Positions 39,609 to 47,627 of a DNA stretch of 64,000 nucleotides are shown here, in pieces. Every line of letters starts with the position of its first letter. Position 1 is the first letter of the stretch. A program made the position numbers and the translations under genes. Location: contig NC_091230.1 of the NCBI RefSeq assembly GCF_040958095.1, positions 6,446,864-6,510,863 on the forward strand. The letters are read 5' to 3'. Under the pieces are notes generated by a model. The model did not search any database. It worked only from the letters and a program-made list of their open reading frames with translations, and was not told the DNA's origin. The stretch comes from Procambarus clarkii. Lineage: Eukaryota; Arthropoda; Malacostraca; Decapoda; Cambaridae.

Positions 39609-40265
39609 ATGGAAGGGCAGAAAAAAGTTATTACTGAATCCCAGTTGAATATATTTAGTGAACCGTCAAGAATTATTATTGCTGGATTTTCAAATGGTGG
39701 GAAGAGCTATTTATGTGCTAAAATGATAGAGAAATATCAGCAGAACTTTGCAAAAATAATTATCTGTGGAAGTGGGTATAAAGAGTTGAGAACTAATCCA
39801 CTCTTTAAACATAAGATATCTTTTTACTCTGAAATTGTAAACCCTTTAGACGATCGTGATCCAGAGGATACATCTCATATATTAGTTGTTTATGATGACT
39901 TGTATGTTGAATCTACAAACTCTAAAATAGTAAGTGATATATTTACTAAGGGATGGCATGAGAACATCTCTGTTATTTTTATAACCCAAAATATATTTTT
40001 CAGTGGGAAATTTTCTAGATCTATAAGTTTAAATGCTTCTCATTTTATTCTGCTTAAATCAAGAGACTTGTCCCAGATAGAAACATTAGGCAGACAAATA
40101 TTCGGAAAACAAGATGCCAAGAAATTTTTAGATATATATAAGAAAGTGATTTCTCGACAGTATGGGTATTTACTTGTTGACTTGGGCGTTAAAACACCTG
40201 AATCCATAATATTTAGGGGAAATATTGTAAATGAACCCCCATATGAAATAGTGTATCAATGGTGA
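39609..40265 (+). CDS. Packaging ATPase (FtsK/HerA, poxvirus A32-like)
   Basis: 218 residues from the ATG at 39609; the open frame extends 15 bases upstream only to a TTG. Walker A is GFSNGGKS at residues 26-33 and Walker B is ILVVYDD at 91-97, followed by an FITQN segment that fits the sensor strand of the A32/FtsK group. In Polintons and related viruses this ATPase pumps the genome into the preformed capsid. The product is exactly as long as the Polinton-2 copy (218), and both end in IVYQ plus one residue. The stop codon overlaps the integrase start (ATGGTGA), so both frames share 7 bases, which suggests shared transcription. Confidence 0.93.
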   Translation: MEGQKKVITESQLNIFSEPSRIIIAGFSNGGKSYLCAKMIEKYQQNFAKIIICGSGYKELRTNPLFKHKISFYSEIVNPLDDRDPEDTSHILVVYDDLYVESTNSKIVSDIFTKGWHENISVIFITQNIFFSGKFSRSISLNASHFILLKSRDLSQIETLGRQIFGKQDAKKFLDIYKKVISRQYGYLLVDLGVKTPESIIFRGNIVNEPPYEIVYQW

Positions 40266-41372
40266 ACATTACACAAACTCTTAATAAGATATACAATGAC
40301 CCCAAGTCCATAGGTGGGTTTGGTGGCGTTTTAAAATTGTATAAGGCTGCAAAGAAAACAATCCCTGAAATAACTATAAAAGATGTGAAAGACTATTTAA
40401 AAACGTCTAATGCATATACCTTACATCTATTAAAAAAAACGTAAATTTAAACGAAGACGTATCTTAGCACCTAGACCTAAAGCTTTCTTTACCAGTGACT
40501 TGGCTGATATGACGTTGTTAGCTAAGCACAACAATGATATTAAATATTTATTAGTTTGTGTTGATATATTTTCAAGGTTTGCACATGTAGTTCCACTATC
40601 CACTAAATCAGGTCAGAGTGTAAGTGAAGCCATGAAAGCTGTTCTGGATTTACCTTCATCAAAAGGTGTAAGGAAGCTTAACACCGATAAGGGCAGTGAA
40701 TTCTATAATAAATATATGAAACGATTGTTAGACAGTAAAAACATTGATCTGTACAGTGTATTTTCTCAGGAAACTAAAGCCAGTATTGCAGAGAGATTTA
40801 TAAGAACATTGAAAACTAAGATATATAAATATTTAACGGCTTATAACACCTTAACCTATATAAATGTTTTACCTGATATGGTTAAAACGTATAATAGAAC
40901 ACCACATAGAGGATTAAAGGGGAAAATACCTATTGATGTACATGCTTTATCTTCGCCTCAAGATGTGACTAGGCAATTTAAGCTCATGTATAAAGGAGAG
41001 CAGCAGACTAAGCCACGCATCAGTAATCATCTGTCTGTAGGAGATACAGTACGGCTTGCCTTATCTAATCGTATTTCAAAGTTCAAAAGAGGTTTTCATC
41101 AACAGAACACTAAGGAAATATTTACAATTGCTCAAATTGATACTAAACAACCCGTGCCTTTATATTATCTAAAGGACTTAAATAATAGACTTATAGAAGG
41201 CGGATTTTATAGAGAGGAGTTGACTCCCACCTACTTGTCAGATACATTTGAAATTGAGAGAATTATAAGTAAACGTAAAGTTGGTAATACTACTTTATAT
41301 AAAGTTAGATACGTCGGTTACGACAGTTCATTTGATCAGTGGGTGAATTCAGATGACGTGAAGAAACTATGA
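40259..41372 (+). pseudogene. int: Retroviral-type integrase with chromodomain, frameshifted
   Basis: The N-terminal part runs from the ATG at 40259 to a stop at 40442-40444. The reading frame of the rest begins right after the A8 run at 40432-40439, one base out of phase (+1), and continues to 41372. Across the junction both halves align with the intact Polinton-2 integrase. The second part holds the DDE core: Asp in TSDLADM, Asp in NTDKGSEF and Glu in ASIAERF, then a chromodomain-like C-terminus (FEIERIISKR... YKVRYVGY... QWV). Such integrases join element ends to target DNA, and the chromodomain may steer them to heterochromatin. The break may be real inactivation, a homopolymer sequencing error, or less likely a recoding site. 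It overlaps the next gene by ATGA. Confidence 0.88.
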
Positions 41373-41710
41373 AGAAGCAGCCCTTAGTTAGCAAGTATCG
41401 TGGATTTATTGAACTATTAGCTAGATTAGGTTATAATTCTAGGAAAAAGTTAATTAAGACTCTTAAAAAGGAACATATACTTTGCTTATCAGAAATATTT
41501 AATAATTTCTTAAAAAATAAAATTGAAGTTGGGAAGCCTATTTTAAAGAGACTTTCTAAATATAGAGCTCTACTCCATACATTAGCCTGTAAGAAGAAAG
41601 CTATTTCACTCAAGAAAGACATATTAACAAGTAAAAGAGGAGGTAATTTATTGGGCATTTTACTTCCCATAGCTATAAATTTCATTTCAAGGCTATTTAA
41701 TAAGGAATAA
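41369..41710 (+). CDS. Conserved small basic protein with RGG and hydrophobic C-terminus
   Basis: 113 residues, starting in an ATGA overlap with the integrase stop. The N-terminal two thirds are Lys/Leu-rich and helical in appearance (repeated KKLIKTLKKE-like segments). Then comes TSKRGG and a hydrophobic stretch LLGILLPIAINFISRLF. The Polinton-2 protein at 56783 has the same plan: KKRNKLIKALK, then TSRRGG and ILAALLPLAVSLISSL. The function is not known to me. The RGG before a membrane-active-looking tail would suit cleavage by an adenain-type protease, as for adenovirus pVI-like or pX-like proteins. The stop overlaps the next start (TAATG). Confidence 0.8.
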   Translation: MKKQPLVSKYRGFIELLARLGYNSRKKLIKTLKKEHILCLSEIFNNFLKNKIEVGKPILKRLSKYRALLHTLACKKKAISLKKDILTSKRGGNLLGILLPIAINFISRLFNKE

Positions 41711-42162
41711 TGAAAGAATTCTATCTTGTACCACGAAAAGCTATTGATCAACAGAAGCCTACGGCAGTAAGTGTTGAGAAGCCTACGACGACAGTGAGAA
41801 CAAATCCTGTTATACAACACTTGATAGACTTAAGATTAAAGCTTAAGGATTATGATTTTGCTGTCTCCTTGTTAAATTATTTTAATACAACTGGACTTGT
41901 AAAGTGGGATGAGGAAGGGAACATTACATCGCCAGTTACTGGGATCAATATTGTTGATGATGTTATAGGCAGGATGTGCACTCCGAAATTGTTATTCCCA
42001 GAAGATAAACTGCCAATTGCAAAGTTGTTCTACTCTTTGACATCTACACCTAAGAATTTATTTAGAAATGTAGATGCGAAAAATCAAGTGTTTTCTCCTC
42101 CAAGTTTGAAGAGGAAGATCAAGGCTGTAGATGAAGGAGAGTCTACCTGGATATCATATTAA
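41710..42162 (+). CDS. Conserved Polinton protein, unknown function (KEFYLVPR)
   Basis: 150 residues. The start ATG shares its A with the TAA stop of the previous gene. It opens MKEFYLVPRKAI, which matches MVKEYCLVPRFIA at 57153 in Polinton-2. The middle (VKWDEEGNITSPVTGINIVDDVI) matches VMWDSRGNLLKPVQNLNILDII there, so the two are homologues although the other is 286 residues. A basic SLKRKIK lies near the end. I see no known domain. Its place between the integrase-linked small protein and the penton gene suggests a virion role. Right after its stop a GTGAGT donor (42164) and a CTACAG acceptor (ending 42206) frame a ~42-base candidate intron before the penton start. Confidence 0.78.
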   Translation: MKEFYLVPRKAIDQQKPTAVSVEKPTTTVRTNPVIQHLIDLRLKLKDYDFAVSLLNYFNTTGLVKWDEEGNITSPVTGINIVDDVIGRMCTPKLLFPEDKLPIAKLFYSLTSTPKNLFRNVDAKNQVFSPPSLKRKIKAVDEGESTWISY

Positions 42163-42206
42163 GGTGAGTTTCTGTTTATTTTTATCATTTACTATTAGTC
42201 TACAGG

Positions 42207-43112
42207 ATGGATAGTTACGTTATATATGCAGCGAGTAACTCTGATACTGATGTATTTAAAAACAATGCTCCCAATGCTTTTGAAAATAGATTACATAATC
42301 AGCTGCCTTTAGACCCGAATAAAGCTTATGAAGTGTGCCTGAAGAATATATTCCTGCCTCCATCTTATTTCGCTGTTAGGAGGAATGACCCGGAAAGTTT
42401 TATTTCAGTTCAACTTCTAGTGTCTAATAAAAATTTATCTGATTTGAGTACGGTGAATACATCTTTCACTTTAAAGTCGGATATTTTAGCCAGTGATAAT
42501 TGCATAGAGCTAACGACTATTTTAAATAGAGAAATTTCTACTATATTTTCAAAAGGTTCACTGAGTTTTATAGGACACGTACTTAATTATAATTTCCCAG
42601 ATCACGGGGACGTTTATATGAAATATGATTCGAGTATTAATCGAATTAAGTTTAATGCAGCATTTAGTGAGAAGTTGTTAAAATTATTTATTACAAAGGA
42701 TGGAAAATTAGTTGTTCGAATTTCTTTATCTTTCGGTCGAAATATATGTAAAGTTATTGGAGCTGAAGTAGGTAAAGCCTATGATATTTTTATTATGAAT
42801 AAGCTACCTAATAACAGGTTATTTGTACAAGATACTTGCTATTATCATCCTAGGCCAGGAGGCCGTATAGATTTCTTGTGTGTATATTGTGATAAGGTGC
42901 AGCCCACCATGTTTGGTAATCAGATTGTAAATATCTTGGATGTTGTTTCGTTTCAAAGTAATGTAACACACAGGAAATTATATAAACCTTTAAATACGAC
43001 TAATATTGATGGCATCAGTATTAGATTAACAGATCAAAATGGGGAGCCTGTATATTTTGAAAAGGATGGATGTACGATTGCAGTATTACATATTAGACCC
43101 GTTGATATATAA
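42207..43112 (+). CDS. Minor capsid (penton-like) protein
   Basis: 301 residues, ATG at 42207. It begins with MDSYVIYAASNSDTDVFKNN, the pattern of Polinton/adintovirus penton proteins: an N-terminal strand, then an NxxxxF segment and a conserved line about positioning on the capsid (AYEVCLKNIFLPPSYF). It aligns over its full length with 60101-60967 in Polinton-2; shared landmarks are RIDFLCVYCD versus [21 protein letters not shown] versus [11 protein letters not shown], and a closing VLHIRPV versus VLHLRPK. Such proteins form the pentamers at capsid vertices through a single jelly-roll fold. Identification rests on family resemblance and gene order, not on a search. Confidence 0.85.
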   Translation: MDSYVIYAASNSDTDVFKNNAPNAFENRLHNQLPLDPNKAYEVCLKNIFLPPSYFAVRRNDPESFISVQLLVSNKNLSDLSTVNTSFTLKSDILASDNCIELTTILNREISTIFSKGSLSFIGHVLNYNFPDHGDVYMKYDSSINRIKFNAAFSEKLLKLFITKDGKLVVRISLSFGRNICKVIGAEVGKAYDIFIMNKLPNNRLFVQDTCYYHPRPGGRIDFLCVYCDKVQPTMFGNQIVNILDVVSFQSNVTHRKLYKPLNTTNIDGISIRLTDQNGEPVYFEKDGCTIAVLHIRPVDI

Positions 43113-43159
43113 TGGCATGAGTAGAGGGAGTTTATCATTCTCTCTTGGCCTGTTTAAAC

Positions 43160-43555
43160 ATGAGGGTCGGGTTTGTACCGCTGTCTGTTGACGAGGTAGG
43201 GCGATTTATCGCTCCTCGAGGGAAGAGAGGTGGAGCACTGGGCGATATTACTGTTTTTGATAGAAGACATTTAAGAGGAGGTGGAATATTAAGTTTCTTA
43301 ACTGGTCTAGCTCGTAGAGCAACTCCTTTCCTATTAAAAACTATTATGCCAGCTGCATTGACAATGGGACAGAATGTTTTGCAGGATATAAATGCTGGTC
43401 AAGGTACTTTGAAAGATTCAATTAGAAAACGCGGTATGGAAACATTGAAAAGTATAGGTCCTAAATTGTTAGCAGGTGGCCGAATAACGAAAAGAAAAAC
43501 GAAAAGACCTGCCTATATAAAGAAAATGGATAGATATAAAGACGTGTTTTCATAA
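43160..43555 (+). CDS. Basic GG-rich capsid/core protein (pX/pVI-like)
   Basis: 131 residues from the ATG at 43160. The open frame reaches further up only to a TTG, and the Polinton-2 protein likewise starts MRV. It contains KRGGALGDI, then HLRGGGILSFLTGLARRATPF (an amphipathic or membrane-active-looking helix), a line on DSIRKRGMETLKSIG, then LLAGGRITKRKTKRP and a C-terminal YKDVFS. Homologue: 61138-61566. The GG sites match the adenain-type cleavage rule (Leu/Ile/Met-X-Gly-Gly before the cut), as in precursors of adenovirus pVI and pX. It probably binds DNA or disrupts membranes inside the virion; this is inference. Confidence 0.8.
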   Translation: MRVGFVPLSVDEVGRFIAPRGKRGGALGDITVFDRRHLRGGGILSFLTGLARRATPFLLKTIMPAALTMGQNVLQDINAGQGTLKDSIRKRGMETLKSIGPKLLAGGRITKRKTKRPAYIKKMDRYKDVFS

Positions 43556-43570
43556 AAAAGTACTAGTTGT

Positions 43571-44923
43571 ATGCTAGACGCAGACATGATGAGTGTAAAT
43601 GCTCCTAGTGCAGCATTGCAAGTTCCTTTAGAAAATTATACAGCTGCTATAAGCGATGGCTTTCCTAAAGTTAGTCCTCATAGAATGGTTGAAAGTACGA
43701 TATTTTCAAGACAGACACTGGATATTTTACCTGTGAATTCAAGTATTAACAATAAATTTAAAGACTCTTATATTGAATTTCGTATCCCGGGAGTTAAGGG
43801 TCAATTTATTGATCTTTCGAGCTTGACGCTAGAACTGATGGTTGAATTAACGGGACCTGACGGAATTACGGCTTTAGCGGATATTAAAAATGCATCAATA
43901 GTCAATGGCTTGTCCCAGACAATGTTTAAAGCTGTAACTGTTTATTTAAATGAGCAAGTCGTGGAAACTAATTCACTATTTTCATATTTATCATATGTAA
44001 AGCTAATGACGACGCTTTCTGAATGTAAAGCTGAAAGATTTAAAGAACTGACGTATTTCTATAATGATGTTTTCCCTGAAAAATATGATGTAGATTATTT
44101 TAAGAATGCCTCAGAAGACCTTAAATCTAGATTTGTAAAGTTAAAAACTGAGGGAGTAAATTGTTGCTTTAAACTGCTATTGGACATTACAACTTTGAGC
44201 GAATATCTTTTGGATGGAATTGATATTCGTTTGAGATTAGAACTTAACAGTGATCCGTGGGTTATAAACAGTATTGAATCTGGATATAAGTTTAACATAA
44301 AACTAGCTAGAATGTGGATTGATCGGATAACTCCATTTGCATCTGGATTGGAGGCTATTAATAGAGCTCTGGCTGAACAAAATACGCCAGTTACATATAC
44401 GTTTGATAAGACACTCCACAAGACGTTCATTCTTGGTAATGGGCAGCAGAGATTAAGTATTGACCAGCCATGGGGGAGCATTATCCCAGATAAATTATTT
44501 ATTATGATGATGGATATGGAAGCAATATCAGGAGCGTATACACTTAATCCACTTTATTTCGATCACTGCGATTTATCTAATGTATATATTACACGTGATG
44601 GGACAAACTTATTTAATATAACTTGCAAGTTCCCGAATAAATGTTCGAAACTATACTACGAGACTCAAAATACAGTAGGCTTTAATGCTTGCAATACCTT
44701 GACATATAATTCATTTATAAAAGGAAGAACATTACTGGCATTTAGACTAACGCCTGAGGAATTGAGAGATACCCTTCCTATAGAGGCTTCGGGCAACCTG
44801 AGAATTACATTAGAATTTGCTGTTCCAGCGAAATCAAATAAAGTTATTATTTTATTCGGAATTACAACGGGAGTATTGAGAATTTATTCCGATAGGCGAG
44901 TTGTGTGTGATACAAGAGCATGA
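43571..44923 (+). CDS. mcp: Major capsid protein (double jelly-roll type)
   Basis: 450 residues from ATG 43571; a second ATG at 43586 is possible. It aligns from end to end with the 451-residue Polinton-2 protein. Shared landmarks: an N-terminal line with IDILPVN or LDILPVN, SYIEFRIPG versus NYLEFRIPG, VNGLSQTMFKAV versus VNGLSNTMFKGV, QVVETNS in both, LLLDITTL versus LLLDVTTL, DIRLRLEL versus DVRLRLEL, DQPWGSIIPDK versus DQPWAQVIPHR, and the end GVLRIYSDRRVVCDTRA versus GVLSIDGQRTVLCDVRA. In Polintons this protein is the double jelly-roll hexon-like subunit that builds the icosahedral shell. It sits between the basic protein and the protease, the usual late block, and overlaps the protease start by ATGA. 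Confidence 0.9.
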   Translation: MLDADMMSVNAPSAALQVPLENYTAAISDGFPKVSPHRMVESTIFSRQTLDILPVNSSINNKFKDSYIEFRIPGVKGQFIDLSSLTLELMVELTGPDGITALADIKNASIVNGLSQTMFKAVTVYLNEQVVETNSLFSYLSYVKLMTTLSECKAERFKELTYFYNDVFPEKYDVDYFKNASEDLKSRFVKLKTEGVNCCFKLLLDITTLSEYLLDGIDIRLRLELNSDPWVINSIESGYKFNIKLARMWIDRITPFASGLEAINRALAEQNTPVTYTFDKTLHKTFILGNGQQRLSIDQPWGSIIPDKLFIMMMDMEAISGAYTLNPLYFDHCDLSNVYITRDGTNLFNITCKFPNKCSKLYYETQNTVGFNACNTLTYNSFIKGRTLLAFRLTPEELRDTLPIEASGNLRITLEFAVPAKSNKVIILFGITTGVLRIYSDRRVVCDTRA

Positions 44924-45477
44924 ACTGCAAACAAATTAATACGGCATTGAACGATATGAAAGGTAGTAAAGCTAAATATATTGGGTGCTATTTAGCGACG
45001 GATATATATAGAATAATGAAGCAAATACGGGACAGGCCGATTATGTTTATAATAAATACCTTAGGAAGAGACTCTAAGGAACTAATGGGTCACTGGATTG
45101 CTGTATATAAATCTAAACGGAAAATAGTTATACTCGATTCATATGGAATAAATGTGTATTCGCCATACATTTCGGAGTTTTTAAATTATTATAAAGACTG
45201 TGATGTATACACGTTTACAGAGCGACTTCAGAGTTTAAATACTTACGTATGCGGGCTATATGCGATGTTTTTCTGTTACCATCTTTCAAACAAGGATCTA
45301 AAAACTGCAATAAAGCTATTTGAAACTAGTTTTACTTATGGAGAATATATGCAGAATGATAGGAACGTAATGAGGCTATCTTATGCTTTATTTAAAAATA
45401 TGCCGAGCTGCTATGAAACGCTGTGTTATGATAAGAGCGATATTTGTTGGAAAATGTGCTTGGAGACGACTGGCTGA
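44920..45477 (+). CDS. Adenain-like cysteine protease
   Basis: 185 residues, starting in an ATGA overlap with the capsid stop. Catalytic residues in order: His58 (GHWIAV), Asp73 (ILDSYG), Gln104 (RLQS) and Cys111 (YVCGLYAMFF). The Gln-Cys spacing of seven is the same as in adenain (Gln115, Cys122) and in the Polinton-2 copy. In adenoviruses and Polintons this enzyme matures the capsid by cutting precursor proteins after Gly-Gly or Gly-X-Gly sites; candidate substrates lie in the two small basic proteins here. Compared with 159 residues in Polinton-2 it has a longer, Cys-rich C-terminus. All catalytic positions are present. Confidence 0.92.
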   Translation: MNCKQINTALNDMKGSKAKYIGCYLATDIYRIMKQIRDRPIMFIINTLGRDSKELMGHWIAVYKSKRKIVILDSYGINVYSPYISEFLNYYKDCDVYTFTERLQSLNTYVCGLYAMFFCYHLSNKDLKTAIKLFETSFTYGEYMQNDRNVMRLSYALFKNMPSCYETLCYDKSDICWKMCLETTG

Positions 45478-45677
45478 ATGAGGCTATAACAAATTATCTA
45501 ATGGAAAATGGTGAGTACATTTGTTTTGAGGTTTTATGTGTATGATAAATATTGTACATGTGTAAACGCTATCTGAAACTGTTATTCTTTATTTACAGAG
45601 ATGAAGAGTGAATAGGACGGATATTATACAAGCGGATTGAGGAGCGAGCTTCTTAGAACTTCGGGCTAAATGAGTCG
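45478..45677 (+). other. Protease 3' region with candidate intron
   Basis: About 200 bases between the protease stop and the right inverted repeat. A GTGAGT donor at 45511 and a pyrimidine-rich TTTATTTACAG acceptor ending at 45598 outline an 88-base candidate intron in the 3' untranslated region. A very short frame ATGGAAAATG could be joined by it. No larger gene is visible. Confidence 0.45.
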
Positions 45678-46698
45678 TTTATTATAAATTGTGTAAACTA
45701 TGAATTAGATGACTAAATAAATTATAAATAAATAAATAAGTTTTATTAACGCTTAATGTATATATATATAAATTATTACGGTGGCGAACGCCGACAATGA
45801 CTGGTAGATGTCTGGGGCAGGTAATCAGGTGATGATTGCCTCGGGCAGATAGCCTGGGGCAGGTAGCTGGGGCCAGCTTAGATAGTCTCTGAGGCAGTTT
45901 CAGTATTAAAGGTTACATTGAGATGCTTCGGTTGATTTGTATAAAACTGACTGGTTAATGAAAAAGGAATAAAATATTAGTATGTCAGAAAATAGGAAGA
46001 GGGAATAATATGAAGAGGAGAGAGAGAGAGAGGAGGGAGAGAGAGAGAGAGAGGAGGGACGGTCCAGATATTATGGAGAAGATAAGATAAGATAAGAGGT
46101 AACCTGTATGCGACGTCTGGCTGGCCGGGCGTAAGGTAAATAAAGGTGACGCGAGAGATTGCGAGGTAAGGGGGAGGGAGGGGGGGGGGGTGTGAGGTAC
46201 GAGCTCCTGAAAACCCTGACTCACAAACACGAATTTCTAAATTTATATGAAAACTATGGCTTACACAGACGGATTTTGTAAGTTGAAAACAGGTAAAATA
46301 TGTCCGTAGAGTTCTCCTTGAAATGCTGGCTCTTAAACACGAATTTGAATTTCTCCCATAAGAACTTTAACAAACTTCTAAGTCTCGGAAATTATTTTTC
46401 TCATAAGACTTTAACAAACTTCTAAAATCTCGGAAATTACTCACTCATAAGAAATCCTTACTTCCAAATCTGTGACTCCCCAAATTCACCTGAAACCCCC
46501 CAAGCGCTACACGGGATTTTGCAAATTCACCTGAAACCCCCCAAGCGCTACACGGGATTTTGCAAATTCACCTGAAAACCCCCAAGCGCTACACGGGATT
46601 TTTTCCCACAGAAAAAAAAATCCTCTGTGGCGCTTACACCTCACAGGGGTCCTCTGGCCAGAAAAAAAAATCCCCTGTGGCGCTTACACCCTACTACT
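45678..46698 (-). repeat. Polinton-1 right terminal inverted repeat
   Basis: Inverted copy of 33170-34126, about 1.02 kb. It is longer because the ~43-bp unit containing CAAGCGCTACACGGGATTTT occurs three times (46496-46605) against two on the left. The inner part also differs by substitutions and small indels (for example GA-rich 46019-46055 against the CT-rich left copy). The outer terminus reads ...CACCCTACTACT followed by ACTGTG. Confidence 0.93.
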
Positions 46699-46844
46699 AC
46701 TGTGGTAACCACGTTGGTGACTGTGGTGACCACGTTGGTGACCACGTTGGTGACTGTGGTGACCACGTTGGTGACCACGTTGGTGACTGTGGTGACCACG
46801 TTGGTGACCACGTTGGTGACCACGTTGGTGACTGTGGTGACCAC
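46699..46844 (+). repeat. Two-word satellite, right remnant
   Basis: About 145 bp of the same 12-mer/9-mer satellite on the far side of Polinton-1, starting with the duplication ACTGTG. It proves that the element sits inside the array. It stops abruptly after GGTGACCAC at 46844, where unrelated G-rich sequence begins. Confidence 0.95.
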
Positions 46845-47627
46845 AGGGGTGGTGAGGGGTGTGAGAGGGGAAGGGCCACGCGGTGCGAGCTCCGCGGAAA
46901 ACAATATATAACTTGGGACATTTCAGTGATACAGGAACTAAACACAGTCAGATAACTTTTAAAGTGTGTCTCAACATATTAAGCAATATATCATAGTGAT
47001 TACCATCCGACCGTTTGTGTTAAAGGAAAAATAAGTGAAATTCGTGTGTAGTCAAGGCCTGCCCTCGTGGTGCCAGGAGGCCTTAGGCGATAGTTGCCAA
47101 GTCGTCAATAAATCACATCTCTCGCTATTGAAACGTCAAGTAATCAGTGCCCATAGTGCTAAGCTCTCTATGCAAAACCTGTGTCTATTATAACAAATTA
47201 AGATAACATAGTCTAATATCAAGTGAACAAATTACACACAAAATAAGTCCGTCGTGTGTGTGTAAACAAGGGCCACTTGGAGGTAGGCCCACCCCAGTAC
47301 CCTCTTGTGTGTGTATTCTTTCAAATAGTGTAACGTACTCAGGTAACTAGTGCCCAGACACAGAAACTAGACGCCTCTACTGTATGATAACTAGTGGGAA
47401 AATGCAAGTAATGTAATCTAACAAGTGAACAAAACAAATTTAGAGTGCGACACATGGTAGCAACAGTGGCCGTCCATACAGCCTCTTCCAGGCCTATCTC
47501 AAGTTGGTAAACACCCACGGTCAACACCCACGGCCAGCTCCCACGGCCAGCACCCGCGGTCAACTCCCCCACCGGTCAACACCCCACCTTGTAAGACCAT
47601 CACCACTGAACAGAAGTGTTCAAAAAA
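46845..47627 (+). other. Leader region of the LINE-like ORF1 gene
   Basis: Starts with a G-rich stretch (AGGGGTGGTGAGGGGTGTGAG), then GCGAGCTCCGCGG and ATATATAA. It continues as unique sequence without an open frame, ending in a repeated CCCACGGCCAGC/CACCCACGGTCAAC stretch at about 47512-47585. This would be the 5' untranslated region of the gene that follows. Confidence 0.45.

Larger units (their letters stand above)
33170..46698 (+). mobile_element. Polinton/Maverick element 1 (Polinton-1)
   Basis: A 13.5-kb virus-like DNA transposon inserted in the satellite. It has long inverted ends starting AGTAGTAG, a 6-bp duplication, and the diagnostic gene set: type-B DNA polymerase, DDE integrase with chromodomain, FtsK/A32-type ATPase, adenain-like protease, major capsid protein and penton-like protein. 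All genes lie on the plus strand. Composition is clearly AT-rich compared with the satellite. Apart from a one-base frameshift in the integrase, every core frame is intact, although the two terminal repeats have diverged noticeably. Names such as adintovirus could also apply, since the boundary between these groups is a matter of phylogeny. Confidence 0.95.

Noticed and set aside
40430-40442. Programmed -1 frameshift at a slippery A-run in the Polinton-1 integrase
   Set aside because: The downstream frame is +1 (not -1) relative to the upstream frame, so the classic slippery-heptamer mechanism does not fit; an indel is simpler.
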